Assembly: GCF_014203645.1 (NCBI RefSeq)
Contig: NZ_JACHJL010000011.1
Span: 124,001-188,000, forward strand
Direction of reading: 5' to 3'
DNA: 64,000 bases
DNA from: Streptomyces zagrosensis
GTDB lineage: Bacteria > Actinomycetota > Actinomycetes > Streptomycetales > Streptomycetaceae
Positions 41,587 to 50,271 of the stretch are shown piece by piece (within the stretch, counting starts at the first letter, position 1; every line of letters begins with the position of its first letter). Position numbers and translations under genes: made by a program. The notes under the pieces were generated by a model. The model was not told where the DNA came from and made no database searches. It saw nothing but the letters and a program-made list of their open reading frames with translations.

Positions 41587-43047
41587 TCAAAACGATCCCT
41601 GGCCGCTATGGTTGCCGCCCACTCGACCGGCCCCCACCGGCGTCCGACCGGCCGCCCCAGCGGAGCTTACGGTTGCCGGCGCCTCCTGCGTCCCGGCCGC
41701 GGCGGACGGCGGTTGCGGCTGCCGTTGCCCCTGGTCACGGCGGGCCGCCAGCCACACGTAGACCAGCACGCCGGCGAAGAGGAACAGCACCCCCTGGTAG
41801 ACCGCCGCGTAGCCGGCGCCCGCGACCAGCCACAGCGAAAAGCCGAAGGCGGCCAGGGCCAGGGCGGTGTCTCTGGCCAGTCGCCCGGGGCTGACCTGGT
41901 CGCGGCGTCCGGAGAGGAGGAAGTAGAGCTGCGCCGCTGTCGCGAGGAGATAGGGCACGGTGGCCGTGAACGTGGTCACCAGGACCAGCGTTCGGAACGC
42001 GCCACCGGCTCCGGCCGTGAAGTTGACGACCGTCAAAAGCGAGGCGAGCGCCGTGCCGACCAGGACACCGGTGGTCGGCACGCCGCGCCGCTTGCGGAGG
42101 AAGATGGCGGGGAAGAGGCCGTCCGTGGCCGCGGCGTAGGGCGCCTGTGCGCTCATCAGCGTCCAGCCGTTGAGCGCGCCGGTCATCGAGATCAGCGCGG
42201 CGCCGGCGATGGCGGCGCCGCCCCAGCCGCCGCCGAACATGGCGTCCACCGCGTCGGAGAACGGCGCCGTGGAGTGCGTGAGGTCGTCGTGGGCGACCGT
42301 GCCGAATACCGCGAGCGTGCCCAGGAGGTAGACCAGCGCGGCGCCGAGCGTGCCAAGGACGGTGGCCCGGCCCACGTTGCGGCGTGGATCACGCACCTCG
42401 CCTGCGCTCATGGCCGCCGATTCCACCCCGAGATAGCTGAACAGCAAGATCGCCGCCGAGGCCGAGACGCTCCCGGCGAGCCCCTGGTCGCTGGCCTGGA
42501 ACGGGCCCAGGTTCGCCGGGTCGAAGAAGAGCAGCCCGCCGACCGCGACCAGCAGCAGCGGCACGAACTTCAGCACCGTCGAGACGAGTTGCACGGCCCC
42601 CACGTAGCGGGTGCCCGCCAGGTTCGCGAGCGCGGGCAGCCACAGGATGACCAGCGCGGCGAGCACGGTGTGCCATGTCTCGCCGCGCACCGGAAGCAGC
42701 ACGTCCAGATAGCCGACCGCCGCCACCGCGAGAGCCGCGTTGCTCACCCACGTGGTGATCCAGTAGCTCCAGGCCGCCAGAAAGCCGGCGAAGTCCCCGA
42801 ACGCGGCCCGCGCGTACACATAGGGCCCGCCGGTGCGCGGATCGCGCTGCGCCAGCCGCCCGAAGACCAGCGCCAGCGTGAGCGCCCCCACGGTCAGGAC
42901 GACGAAGGCGAGCAGGCTGACCGTGCCGTACGGGGCGACGAGGGCGGGCAGCAAAAAGATGCCGCCGCCGATGATGTTGCCCATGACCAGGGCGGTTGCC
43001 GTGGGCAGGCCGAAGCGGCGCGAGCGCTGGTCTTGCTGGTCTTGCAC
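41587..43047 (-). CDS. APC-superfamily amino acid permease
   Basis: A 486-residue transporter with about 12 membrane helices. The first helix has the family signature TALVMGNIIGGGIFLLPALV, and GGPYVYARAAFGDFAGFLAA is the conserved helix-3 region. Later motifs are LLFSYLGVESAAMSAGEVRD and AALISMTGALNGWTLMSAQA. The last 60 residues are a Gln/Pro/Ala/Gly-rich cytoplasmic tail. The substrate is an amino acid or amine, not further determined. GTG 43047 is used as start with GAGAGG upstream. It lies 97 bp after the membrane-anchored phosphatase gene on the same strand. Confidence 0.92.
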   Translation of the reverse strand: MQDQQDQRSRRFGLPTATALVMGNIIGGGIFLLPALVAPYGTVSLLAFVVLTVGALTLALVFGRLAQRDPRTGGPYVYARAAFGDFAGFLAAWSYWITTWVSNAALAVAAVGYLDVLLPVRGETWHTVLAALVILWLPALANLAGTRYVGAVQLVSTVLKFVPLLLVAVGGLLFFDPANLGPFQASDQGLAGSVSASAAILLFSYLGVESAAMSAGEVRDPRRNVGRATVLGTLGAALVYLLGTLAVFGTVAHDDLTHSTAPFSDAVDAMFGGGWGGAAIAGAALISMTGALNGWTLMSAQAPYAAATDGLFPAIFLRKRRGVPTTGVLVGTALASLLTVVNFTAGAGGAFRTLVLVTTFTATVPYLLATAAQLYFLLSGRRDQVSPGRLARDTALALAAFGFSLWLVAGAGYAAVYQGVLFLFAGVLVYVWLAARRDQGQRQPQPPSAAAGTQEAPATVSSAGAAGRTPVGAGRVGGNHSGQGSF

Positions 43048-43144
43048 GGGGGCCTCTCAGCTGCGGGTCGCGCACACATCGCCCGATGGTTCCGGGCGGG
43101 AGGGACCGCGCAATATGGTCATCGACCAGGAGCGTTGCGCAAAA

Positions 43145-45628
43145 TCAGCGGGTTTTGTCCTGTACGGCGCGCTCTGTGGCGGAAAAAGACCCGGTCGACC
43201 GGGGGGTAACCGAGGATTCGTCCACGGGCACCTGCGGCCCGTCCGCCTCGTGCAGCCAGCGGCTCAGCACCTGGTGCACCTGCTCGGCCCCGACCAGTTC
43301 CGCACCCGCTGCCACCGGTGGGCTCAGTTCGTTCGGCCACAGCAGGAAGGGGCGGCCCTGCTCGCCACCGAGCCCGCCGTGCGAACCGATCTGCTCCTCG
43401 AAGGCGTGGACCTCACCGGTGCCCGGGTCGTAGGCCGAGTTGACCATGATGTCGGCGACGTGCGGGAAGCCATCCACGCGCAGCACAGCCTGCGCCGCGC
43501 CCGGCCCGAAGGGCGCCAGCGGGCTGGTGCCGATGACGCGCCCGGTGGTGAGGTGGTGTTCGCTGCCGTGCGCGCCGAGCACCACCGCGCCCTGCGCATC
43601 GGAGCGTACGAGCAGGAAGCCGATCCCCGGGTGCTCGGCGAGGGTCCGTAGCAGGGACGGGTGGCGCCGGTCTATCTGCTCCCTGCTCAGCCGCTCCGGC
43701 ACGGCCGGGAAGGAGATCAGGCCGAGGTTGCCCGACCCGAGCACGATGGGTCCCTGCCGGCGGCGGCGCGACGAGTCGGGGCCGGCCTGCGCGGCGCGCT
43801 TCGGGTGGGGCTCGGCGTGGTGGCCGGCGGACTGCCCAGCCGACTGCCCAGCGGCCCGCTCGGCCGACTGCCCGGTGGGGTGCCCGGTGCCAGCCGCTCC
43901 CTCGGTCTCGGGCGGCCTCGGCTCCGCGCCGTGTGCTGCTTGCTCGTCCGTCTCCTCAGGGCGGTGCAGCGCGGCGCGGGCCGCCGCGCGGGCCTCCGCG
44001 CCACTGCGCGTACGCCCGGCGCGCCGGGGCACCGGCAGCCCGCACCCGGCCCGCACCAGGTCTTCCAGGGTCAGCCCGTACTGCTTGGCGAAGGTCTCGC
44101 CCGGGGTTTGTCCGTGGTCGGAGATGAGGACGAAGCGGTAGTCGCGCGGGGCGTGCCGGGCAGCCTTGGCGATCAGCTTGATGCTGCGGTCGAGGCGGCG
44201 CAGCACCTGGTGCGTATCGCGGCTGTGCGGCCCGGAGTGGTGCGCTACCTCGTCGTAGGCCACGAGATCGGCGTAGACGGCGGTGCGCCCCGCGAGCATG
44301 TCGCCGATGACTGCGGCGACAACCACGTCGCGCTCTACGACGGTCGCGAAGGCACGGATAAACGGGTAGAGCCCGCCGCGCCCCATGCGGGGCCGTTCTC
44401 GGCGCAGCTTGGCGCGGGTGGACTGGCCGATCTCGCGGCAGACCTCGGCGATGAAGGAACCGGCGGTGCGGGTGGCGTTGGTGGGATCGGAGAAGTAGGC
44501 GAAGTAGCCCGCGCGCGACCGGTTGTGCTTGCCGCGCCGGGCGGCGACCGACAGGACGAGTGCGAGTTGGTCGGCGCCGCCGGTGAACAGGTTGCCCCGG
44601 CTGGCGCCGTCCACCGAGAGCAGCCCCGGGTGGCCGGTGCGCGCGGCGGCGCGGCGCTGAAGCTCGGCGGCGCTGGTGGGACGGTTGCTGATCATCAGCT
44701 CGCCGGTGTCCTTCTCGTACCAGCGAAAGGCAGGCACGTCCTCGGTGGAGCCGTGCAGGATGCCCAGTTGGCTTGCGCCCGTCTGGCTGGACCAGTCGGT
44801 GCGCCACGGGCTGAGGGTGTGGGTCGTGCCCTCCCAGGAAGCGACGGTCTCCATGAGCGGCGGCTTGTGTTTGATCCGGCCGCTTGGTCGCCGGGAGCTT
44901 GAGCTCCGGCGGCTGCGGGGGCACGGCCGCTCGCGCAGCGCCGCCCGCAGGGTCGCGTAGCCGACGCCGTCGAGCTGGAGGAACACCGTGCCGGGCGAGC
45001 GGTGCGCTGTGGCGGCCGGGCCGCGGGGTGTCTGGCGGCCGTGCGGCGGCCCGCGGAAGGGCCGCTGGCCTGGGGCATTGGAGGTGTCGTACGCGTCGCG
45101 CCGGGAGTACGCGCCACGTCGGGAGTACGGGCCGCGCTGGGAGTACGCGCTGGCCGCGCCGCCGCGGCGTTGCCTGCGGTAGGCGAGTCGGGCCAGCCGT
45201 CTGCGGTACGCGCCGTCGTCGCGTACCGCGAGGGCCGTGCTCGTCGCGGAGGACGCCGCCGACATGACGGCCGCGACGACGACGGCGGTCTCCGGCTCAG
45301 CCTCGCCGCGCCCGTCAGGTATCAGGCTCAGCGCGACCAGCAGCAGCGAACCGTTGAGGAAGAAGACGAGGAGGCCGAGTACGTAGGCGGGCACCAGCAG
45401 GAGGGCCCGTACGAGACCGGGCCATACGAGGGCGCTCAGCAGTCCGAAGGCGCCGGCGCCGGAAGCTGCGGTGATGCCGATCCGGGTGGCGCTGTCGCCA
45501 TCGGCGGACTGGAGCCGGAAATCGGGCAGGATGCCGGCGAGCGCGAGCATGGTCAGGGTGCTGACCGCCCATACCGCCGTCACCCGCAGCAGGGCGCCGC
45601 CCACGGTCCTCCATCGGGGCAACTGCAC
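43145..45628 (-). CDS. Holin-like membrane domain fused to an alkaline phosphatase-type domain
   Basis: An 827-residue protein. Residues 1-140 carry four hydrophobic helices (VTAVWAVSTLTMLALAGIL, VPAYVLGLLVFFLNGSLLLV and others) of the phage holin-like membrane family. A low-complexity Tyr/Arg/Ser linker with repeats such as RRGAYSRRDAYDT follows. From about residue 215 comes an alkaline-phosphatase-superfamily domain: VFLQLDGVGYATLRAALRE, LLSVDGASRGNLFTGGADQL, VYADLVAYDEVAHHSGPH and FVLISDHGQTPGETFAKQYG, supplying Asp and His metal ligands. A second disordered insert precedes LGSGNLGLISFPAVPERLS. It likely hydrolyses phosphodiesters or pyrophosphates on the membrane face. GC-rich repeats make both linkers variable. 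Confidence 0.87.
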   Translation of the reverse strand: MQLPRWRTVGGALLRVTAVWAVSTLTMLALAGILPDFRLQSADGDSATRIGITAASGAGAFGLLSALVWPGLVRALLLVPAYVLGLLVFFLNGSLLLVALSLIPDGRGEAEPETAVVVAAVMSAASSATSTALAVRDDGAYRRRLARLAYRRQRRGGAASAYSQRGPYSRRGAYSRRDAYDTSNAPGQRPFRGPPHGRQTPRGPAATAHRSPGTVFLQLDGVGYATLRAALRERPCPRSRRSSSSRRPSGRIKHKPPLMETVASWEGTTHTLSPWRTDWSSQTGASQLGILHGSTEDVPAFRWYEKDTGELMISNRPTSAAELQRRAAARTGHPGLLSVDGASRGNLFTGGADQLALVLSVAARRGKHNRSRAGYFAYFSDPTNATRTAGSFIAEVCREIGQSTRAKLRRERPRMGRGGLYPFIRAFATVVERDVVVAAVIGDMLAGRTAVYADLVAYDEVAHHSGPHSRDTHQVLRRLDRSIKLIAKAARHAPRDYRFVLISDHGQTPGETFAKQYGLTLEDLVRAGCGLPVPRRAGRTRSGAEARAAARAALHRPEETDEQAAHGAEPRPPETEGAAGTGHPTGQSAERAAGQSAGQSAGHHAEPHPKRAAQAGPDSSRRRRQGPIVLGSGNLGLISFPAVPERLSREQIDRRHPSLLRTLAEHPGIGFLLVRSDAQGAVVLGAHGSEHHLTTGRVIGTSPLAPFGPGAAQAVLRVDGFPHVADIMVNSAYDPGTGEVHAFEEQIGSHGGLGGEQGRPFLLWPNELSPPVAAGAELVGAEQVHQVLSRWLHEADGPQVPVDESSVTPRSTGSFSATERAVQDKTR

Positions 45629-45865
45629 GCGCCTTCACCTCATGTTCCCGTCCGCCTGGTACACGGCTCGCCGCCCAGCCTGTCATGCCCGGGACCGCTT
45701 GCGGACCACAGGTCAGGGGCCCGAACGGGCCGGGCGTCCCCGCCCTGCTGAGCCGCGCCGACTGGCCCGTACGAGGGCGCGGGGGCCGGGCGGCAGCAGC
45801 GAAATGCTGAGGGCCGGCAGCGGAATGCCGGGTGCCGGCTGCACGCCAGGTACGTCTGTACGTCG

Positions 45866-47296
45866 CTATCCGCGTCCCTTGGGCATCAGCGTCGCCGCGC
45901 CGGCCACCGCGAGTACGGCAAGGACACCGGCGAGCAGGAAGGCGGTACCGTACCCCCGGGCTCCGCCCAGCGCGTTGGCCACTGCCGTCAGGATCGCGAT
46001 GCCCAGCGCCGTGCTCACCTGCCGGGTGGTGTTGAGCAGCCCGGAGGCCAGGCCCGTCATGGCGGGCTCGACACTGCTGGTGGCCGCCACGGTGATCGGG
46101 GTGAACGCGATGCCCGCGCCGAGCCCGACCAGCAGCAGCGGCACCGCGATCGTCGGGAAGAACAGCGTGTCGGCGCCGAGCCGCGTCAAGAGCAAAAAGC
46201 CCGCAGCGACCAGGGAGAGGCCGAGGCAGGCGCTGCGCCTGGTGCCCCAGTGGGTGGTCATCCAGCCGGTGACCTGCGCGCCGGCCATCACCGCCAAAGC
46301 AGTGGGCAGGAAGCCGAGCCCCGCACGCGAAGGAGAGTAGTCCAGCACCTTTTGCAGATACAGCGAGAGCACCACGGGGCTGGCGAGGTAGCCGATGCCC
46401 AGGCAGAACATCACCGCGTTCGCGCTGCTGACGGCGCGATATCCGAAGATCCGCAGCGGCATCAGTGGGCTGCGCGCCCAACGGTGCTGCCGGATGACGA
46501 ACAGCGTCAGCAAGACGACGGCACCGATCAGAAACGTCACCGCCCGCACCGCGCCGCCCGGCTCGCCGCAGGCGACGACGCCGTAGACGAGCGCGGCAAG
46601 TCCGGTGGTCACCAGCAGCGCCCCGACCACGTCCAGTGGCTCGCGCGCGCTGTCCGTACGAACGCGGGGGCTGAGTGCGCGCCAGGCCACGGCGAACACC
46701 ACGATGCCGATGGGGACCTTGATGAGGAAGACCCAGCGCCAGCCGAGCGAGTCGGTGAGCAGCCCGCCGAAGACGGTGCCCGCCGCGGCGCCGACCGCAC
46801 CGACCATGCTCCACAGGCCGAGCGCGCGGGCCCGCTGGGCGGGCTCGGCGTATGCCAGGTGGACGATGGTCAGCGTGGTGGGCATCAACAGCGCGCCGCC
46901 GACGCCCTGCACCGCCCTGGCGATCACCAGTTGGGCCGGGGCCATGGCCAGGCCGCACCAGAGGCTGGCGGCGGTGAAGACGCCGATGCCGCAGAGGAAG
47001 ACGGCGCGGGTGCCGATGAGGTCGGCGAGCCGTCCGCCGAGGAGCAGAAAGCCGGCGAAGGCGAGGGTGTAGGCGTTGACCACCCACCCGACGGAGGTGT
47101 CGCTGAAGGCCAGGGCGTCGGAGATCGGCGGCAGCGCGACGGAAACGATGGTCGCGTCGAGTACGACGATGAACTGCGCGCTGCACGAGAGCAGCATCAA
47201 CAGCCACGGCGGCGTGGCACGGTGCTCGCCCGCGGCGGCCGGGGCCCGCGGCTTACCGGCCTTGGACCCAGCCTTCAACACGGCGCGCGGCGACAT
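45866..47296 (-). CDS. MFS exporter, DHA2 (EmrB/QacA) type
   Basis: A 476-residue drug:proton antiporter with 14 predicted helices. Motifs: FIVVLDATIVSVALPPIS (DHA2 motif in helix 1), GRLADLIGTRAVFLCGIGVF (loop 2-3 motif A), ARAVQGVGGALLMPTTLTIV (motif C region), and SLGWRWVFLIKVPIGIVVF. It exports drugs, siderophores or metabolites. ATG 47296 is chosen because GGGGGAGGG precedes it; the longer frame adds 72 residues of non-conserved sequence. A sequence resembling an iron box lies just upstream, which would make siderophore export worth considering. It is divergent from the metallo-hydrolase gene. Confidence 0.92.
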   Translation of the reverse strand: MSPRAVLKAGSKAGKPRAPAAAGEHRATPPWLLMLLSCSAQFIVVLDATIVSVALPPISDALAFSDTSVGWVVNAYTLAFAGFLLLGGRLADLIGTRAVFLCGIGVFTAASLWCGLAMAPAQLVIARAVQGVGGALLMPTTLTIVHLAYAEPAQRARALGLWSMVGAVGAAAGTVFGGLLTDSLGWRWVFLIKVPIGIVVFAVAWRALSPRVRTDSAREPLDVVGALLVTTGLAALVYGVVACGEPGGAVRAVTFLIGAVVLLTLFVIRQHRWARSPLMPLRIFGYRAVSSANAVMFCLGIGYLASPVVLSLYLQKVLDYSPSRAGLGFLPTALAVMAGAQVTGWMTTHWGTRRSACLGLSLVAAGFLLLTRLGADTLFFPTIAVPLLLVGLGAGIAFTPITVAATSSVEPAMTGLASGLLNTTRQVSTALGIAILTAVANALGGARGYGTAFLLAGVLAVLAVAGAATLMPKGRG

Positions 47297-47321
47297 GCCC
47301 TCCCCCTTCACCCACTCCAAC

Positions 47322-47340
47322 TTAGGTAACCCTAACTCAG
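47322..47340 (-). promoter_or_regulatory. Possible iron box (DmdR/IdeR-like site) before the MFS exporter
   Basis: The 19 bases, read on the minus strand, contain TTAGGGTTACCTAA. They match the 19-bp actinobacterial iron box TTAGGTTAGGCTAACCTAA at about 14 positions by my count, with the right half better than the left. The site is in the promoter region, about 26 bp upstream of the exporter start. It is A/T-rich against the background, which supports a real regulatory site, but the identity of the regulator is uncertain. Confidence 0.4.
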
Positions 47341-47575
47341 CCTCCGCGCCCCTTACCGTCGCGCGATCACCTCGCGCCCCGGCTGACGGAGACCTCATCT
47401 GCCCATGACCCGTACATGACACTCCCTGGCGGCTGCCCTCATGCGATGCGCCTGCCTGCATGCATGCGATGGGCCCGGCGCCTGGCAGTCGAGACGCCCC
47501 GCCGCGGCACACAGGGCGCCTGAACTAGGCTCGGGTGAGCTGACGCTGGTCAGCGCGCGAGATGGGGAGGCCGGG

Positions 47576-48358
47576 GTGTCGGTGGAGATCACCTGGTGGG
47601 GGCACGCCACCGCGATGGTGGTGGACTCCGGGGTACGCATCCTTACCGATCCGCTCCTCGTCCAGCGCCTGGCACATCTGCGGCGACGGCGCGGCCCGGT
47701 GCCGCCAGCGAGCGCGTCCATAGCCGATGTCGCACTCGTTTCGCATCTGCACGCCGACCATCTACACCCCGCCTCGCTCGCACGGCTAGCGCACGGCACC
47801 CGCTTGATCGTGCCGCGCGGCGCCGGAGCCGCCGTGCCGGGGCTGCGCCGAGTGGCGGCTGCGCGCGGCCTGCGCGTCACGGAGGTACTGCCCGGCGATG
47901 AGGTGGCGGTCGGTGAGGTACGCATACGCGCCGTGCCCGCCGCGCACGACGGGCGCCGCCTGCCGTACGGGCGACACCGAGCGCCCGCACTCGGTTACGT
48001 CCTGCACGGCGCGGCCACCACCTACTTCGCCGGGGACACCGGCCTGTTCGACGAGATGGCGGACGTCGTCGGCCCCTGTGATGTGGCGCTGCTTCCGGTG
48101 GGCGGCTGGGGGCCGTATCTGGGCCCCGGCCATCTGGACGCGGAGCGCGCGGCGCACGCCCTGGTGCGGCTCGGAGTGCCCAGCGCGGTGCCCGTGCACT
48201 ACGGCACGTTCTGGCCGATCGGCCTCGATGCCGTCCGGCCGCACGAGTTCCACACGCCGGGCGACGAGTTCGTACGACATGCGGCCCGCCTCGCTCCGCA
48301 CTCGGCGGTGCACCGGTTGCTGCACGGCGAGAGCGTGCACCTGAAGGCCGCTCAGTGA
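47576..48358 (+). CDS. Metallo-beta-lactamase fold hydrolase (UlaG/RomA-like)
   Basis: A 260-residue MBL-fold protein. Metal motif HLHADHLHP (HxHxDH) lies around residue 63 and is preceded by the family start ITWWGHATAMVVDSGVRILT. Further ligands are GDTG in TYFAGDTGLFDEMADVV and the distal His in VPVHYGTFWPIG. The pattern is that of the L-ascorbate-6-phosphate lactonase/N-acyl-phosphatidylethanolamine phospholipase D-like group; the natural substrate is not evident. GTG 47576 is chosen, with GGAGG five bases upstream; the longer frame is low quality. Its stop overlaps the start of the DedA gene by four bases (GTGA), so the two are translationally coupled. Confidence 0.92.
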   Translation: MSVEITWWGHATAMVVDSGVRILTDPLLVQRLAHLRRRRGPVPPASASIADVALVSHLHADHLHPASLARLAHGTRLIVPRGAGAAVPGLRRVAAARGLRVTEVLPGDEVAVGEVRIRAVPAAHDGRRLPYGRHRAPALGYVLHGAATTYFAGDTGLFDEMADVVGPCDVALLPVGGWGPYLGPGHLDAERAAHALVRLGVPSAVPVHYGTFWPIGLDAVRPHEFHTPGDEFVRHAARLAPHSAVHRLLHGESVHLKAAQ

Positions 48359-48975
48359 TCACCGAGCTCGCCCGCGCCGTTCCCCCGGAGTCCACTCAGC
48401 AGGCGGTCGGGTACCCCTCGCTGTTCCTTTTGGTGATCTTCGGCTCCCTGGTGCCGGTGGTGCCGACGGGGGCCTTGGTGAGCTCCGCTGCGGTGGTGGC
48501 GATCCACCAAACCTCGCCCTTCGCGTTGCTGTTCGTCTTCGCGGTGGCCTCGTGTGCGGCGTTCCTCGGGGACATGGCGCTGTACTGGCTCGGCCAGCGC
48601 GGGGTGCGCTCGAAGAACGGCTCGCTGTGGCTGGGGCGGCTGCGCGACCGGGCAGCGCCGGAGCGGCTTGAGCAGGCGCAGACAAAGCTCGCAGAGCACG
48701 GCATCGCCGTCCTCGTGCTGTCCCGGCTGCTACCCGCGGGACGCATTCCGGTGATGCTGGCATGCCTGCTGGCACACCTGCCCCTGCGGCAGTTCGGGCG
48801 CGGCGCGGCCCCGGCGGCGCTGGCCTGGGCCGCGACGTACCAGGTGATCGGCATCCTGGGCGGCTCGCTCTTCGCCGAGCCGTGGGAAGGCGTGGCGGCG
48901 GCGGTCGGCCTGGCGCTCGTGCTGAGCGTGGCGCCGCCGCTGTGGCGCCGACTGCGCGGGTCACCAGCGGGCTGA
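48355..48975 (+). CDS. DedA / VTT-domain membrane protein
   Basis: A 206-residue integral membrane protein of the DedA (SNARE-associated/VTT) family. Conserved parts are FLLVIFGSLVPVVPTGALVS, the glycine-aspartate motif AAFLGDMALYWLGQRG and the arginine motif LVLSRLLPAGRIPVMLACL, with hydrophobic helices at both ends. DedA proteins include flippases for undecaprenyl phosphate and phosphatidylethanolamine and help maintain membrane potential. Start GTG overlaps the upstream MBL hydrolase stop, which links the two functionally. A hydrolase acting on a lipid-linked substrate that DedA then flips is one possibility, offered as inference only. Confidence 0.9.
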   Translation: MITELARAVPPESTQQAVGYPSLFLLVIFGSLVPVVPTGALVSSAAVVAIHQTSPFALLFVFAVASCAAFLGDMALYWLGQRGVRSKNGSLWLGRLRDRAAPERLEQAQTKLAEHGIAVLVLSRLLPAGRIPVMLACLLAHLPLRQFGRGAAPAALAWAATYQVIGILGGSLFAEPWEGVAAAVGLALVLSVAPPLWRRLRGSPAG

Positions 48976-49082
48976 CCGCGTATCCGCCCGGCCGCATGCG
49001 GAACACGCGGCGGCGCCAAGTCGGACCCGGCCAAGTCGGGCCCGGCTGCCCTTGGCCCGCTCCCTGCGCCCTGTCAGCGCGC

Positions 49083-49574
49083 TCAGGCTCGGGCGTTCGG
49101 GACATAGCCGAGGTCGATCGGGGACACGGCCGGGCCGCTCGTACGCAATCCGGCTAGCACCTCGGGCAGTTGTGGCGGCCACAGCGCCTGCGTGTCGCCC
49201 ACCAGGTCATCCGGCGACCACCACCGCCAATGCAGGATCTTGTCTGCCGCGTGGGCGGCCGTGAGATCTCCATGGGGGTCTCGGCGCGGGCCGTACGCGA
49301 GGAAGATGTCCTCACGCTGCCGAACCGGAACTCCCGCCCGGGTGAAGTCGTGCTCCCACCGGCACAGCACCGTGCCGCTCAGGACGAGGTCGGTCCACCC
49401 GGTCTCCTCGCGCACTTCACGCGCGGCGGCGGCATGCGGTGTCTCGCCCGGGTCAAGGCCGCCGCCAGGCATCGCCCAGTGCACACCCACTTCCTCGTTG
49501 TCGTACCGGAAGAGGAAGACGGCCCCCGCCGGGTCAAGGACCGCGACGCGCGCTGCTTGTCTGGGTATCCGCAT
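49083..49574 (-). CDS. NUDIX hydrolase
   Basis: A 163-residue pyrophosphohydrolase. The NUDIX box is complete: GGLDPGETPHAAAAREVREETGW (G-x5-E-x7-REV-x-EE-x-G), within an alpha/beta/alpha fold beginning RVAVLDPAGAVFLFRYD. It cleaves a nucleoside diphosphate linked to another moiety; the substrate cannot be read. ATG 49574 is taken because the family fold starts immediately after it; AGGGTGA lies a few bases upstream. The much longer open frame upstream crosses the divergent acetyltransferase gene and is not real. It converges with the DedA gene. Confidence 0.92.
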   Translation of the reverse strand: MRIPRQAARVAVLDPAGAVFLFRYDNEEVGVHWAMPGGGLDPGETPHAAAAREVREETGWTDLVLSGTVLCRWEHDFTRAGVPVRQREDIFLAYGPRRDPHGDLTAAHAADKILHWRWWSPDDLVGDTQALWPPQLPEVLAGLRTSGPAVSPIDLGYVPNARA

Positions 49575-49694
49575 CGGATCACCCTGCCAGAGGCCCACTG
49601 AGGAAGGTCGCCCAGTGCGTGCACGCCATCCGCGCGGTTCCGGACCAGGAATATGCGTTGCCACGCCATCGCGCCGGTCGGCATGCTCACGGCC

Positions 49695-50204
49695 ATGAGC
49701 GCTGCGAACCAATCCGCCGATGCCGCCGTCGTCGTTCCTGTCAGCGTGCGCGACCTCCTGCCCCGCGACCTTCCCGCATGCGCCTGGTCGGGCTCGGCCA
49801 CGCATCTGGGCCAGGTCGAGCGAGAACTGGTGCGCGCTGCGGCCGGTGAGGTGGACTACCTGGCTGTATGCACGCCTGCGGATGTTCCGGTGGCGATCGG
49901 TGGCATCGATTATCAGGTGTCCGAAGAAGCCGGAACCCTGTGGCAGCTGGCCGTACTCCCGGCCATGCAGTCCTGCGGTTTGGGAACACTGCTGATCAAA
50001 GCCGCCGAACAACGGGTCGCAGAACGCGGCCTGCGCAGGACCGAACTCGCCGTGGAGGAGGGCAATCCGCGGGCTCGCGCCCTGTATGAGCGCCTGGGCT
50101 ACGTCGCGTACGGCCGCAGACCCGACGCCTGGGACGAGGAAGGGCTCGACGGGTCGATCCGCCGCTACGAGACGATGTGCGTTCTCCTGCGAAAGGACCT
50201 TTGA
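49695..50204 (+). CDS. GNAT family N-acetyltransferase
   Basis: A 169-residue GNAT enzyme. The acetyl-CoA pyrophosphate loop is LWQLAVLPAMQSCGLGTLLI followed by KAAEQRVAERGLRRTELAVE, and the C-terminal motif is NPRARALYERLGYVAYGRRP. The substrate may be an amine on a protein, amino acid or drug. ATG 49695 is used because the recognisable fold begins shortly afterwards; ATGs at 49653 and 49683 are in frame and cannot be excluded, and no good ribosome site decides. It is divergent from the NUDIX gene and converges with the TetR gene. Confidence 0.88.
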   Translation: MSAANQSADAAVVVPVSVRDLLPRDLPACAWSGSATHLGQVERELVRAAAGEVDYLAVCTPADVPVAIGGIDYQVSEEAGTLWQLAVLPAMQSCGLGTLLIKAAEQRVAERGLRRTELAVEEGNPRARALYERLGYVAYGRRPDAWDEEGLDGSIRRYETMCVLLRKDL

Positions 50205-50271
50205 GCCGCGCGGCGTCCGGCGAGACACCATTGAGGACTCGGGACACCCTCTAGGACGAGGAAAACCGCGC

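Noticed and set aside
41440..43209. Plus-strand 589-codon frame opposite the permease
   Set aside because: Arg/Gln/Gly-rich shadow; the minus strand has 12 membrane helices and APC motifs.
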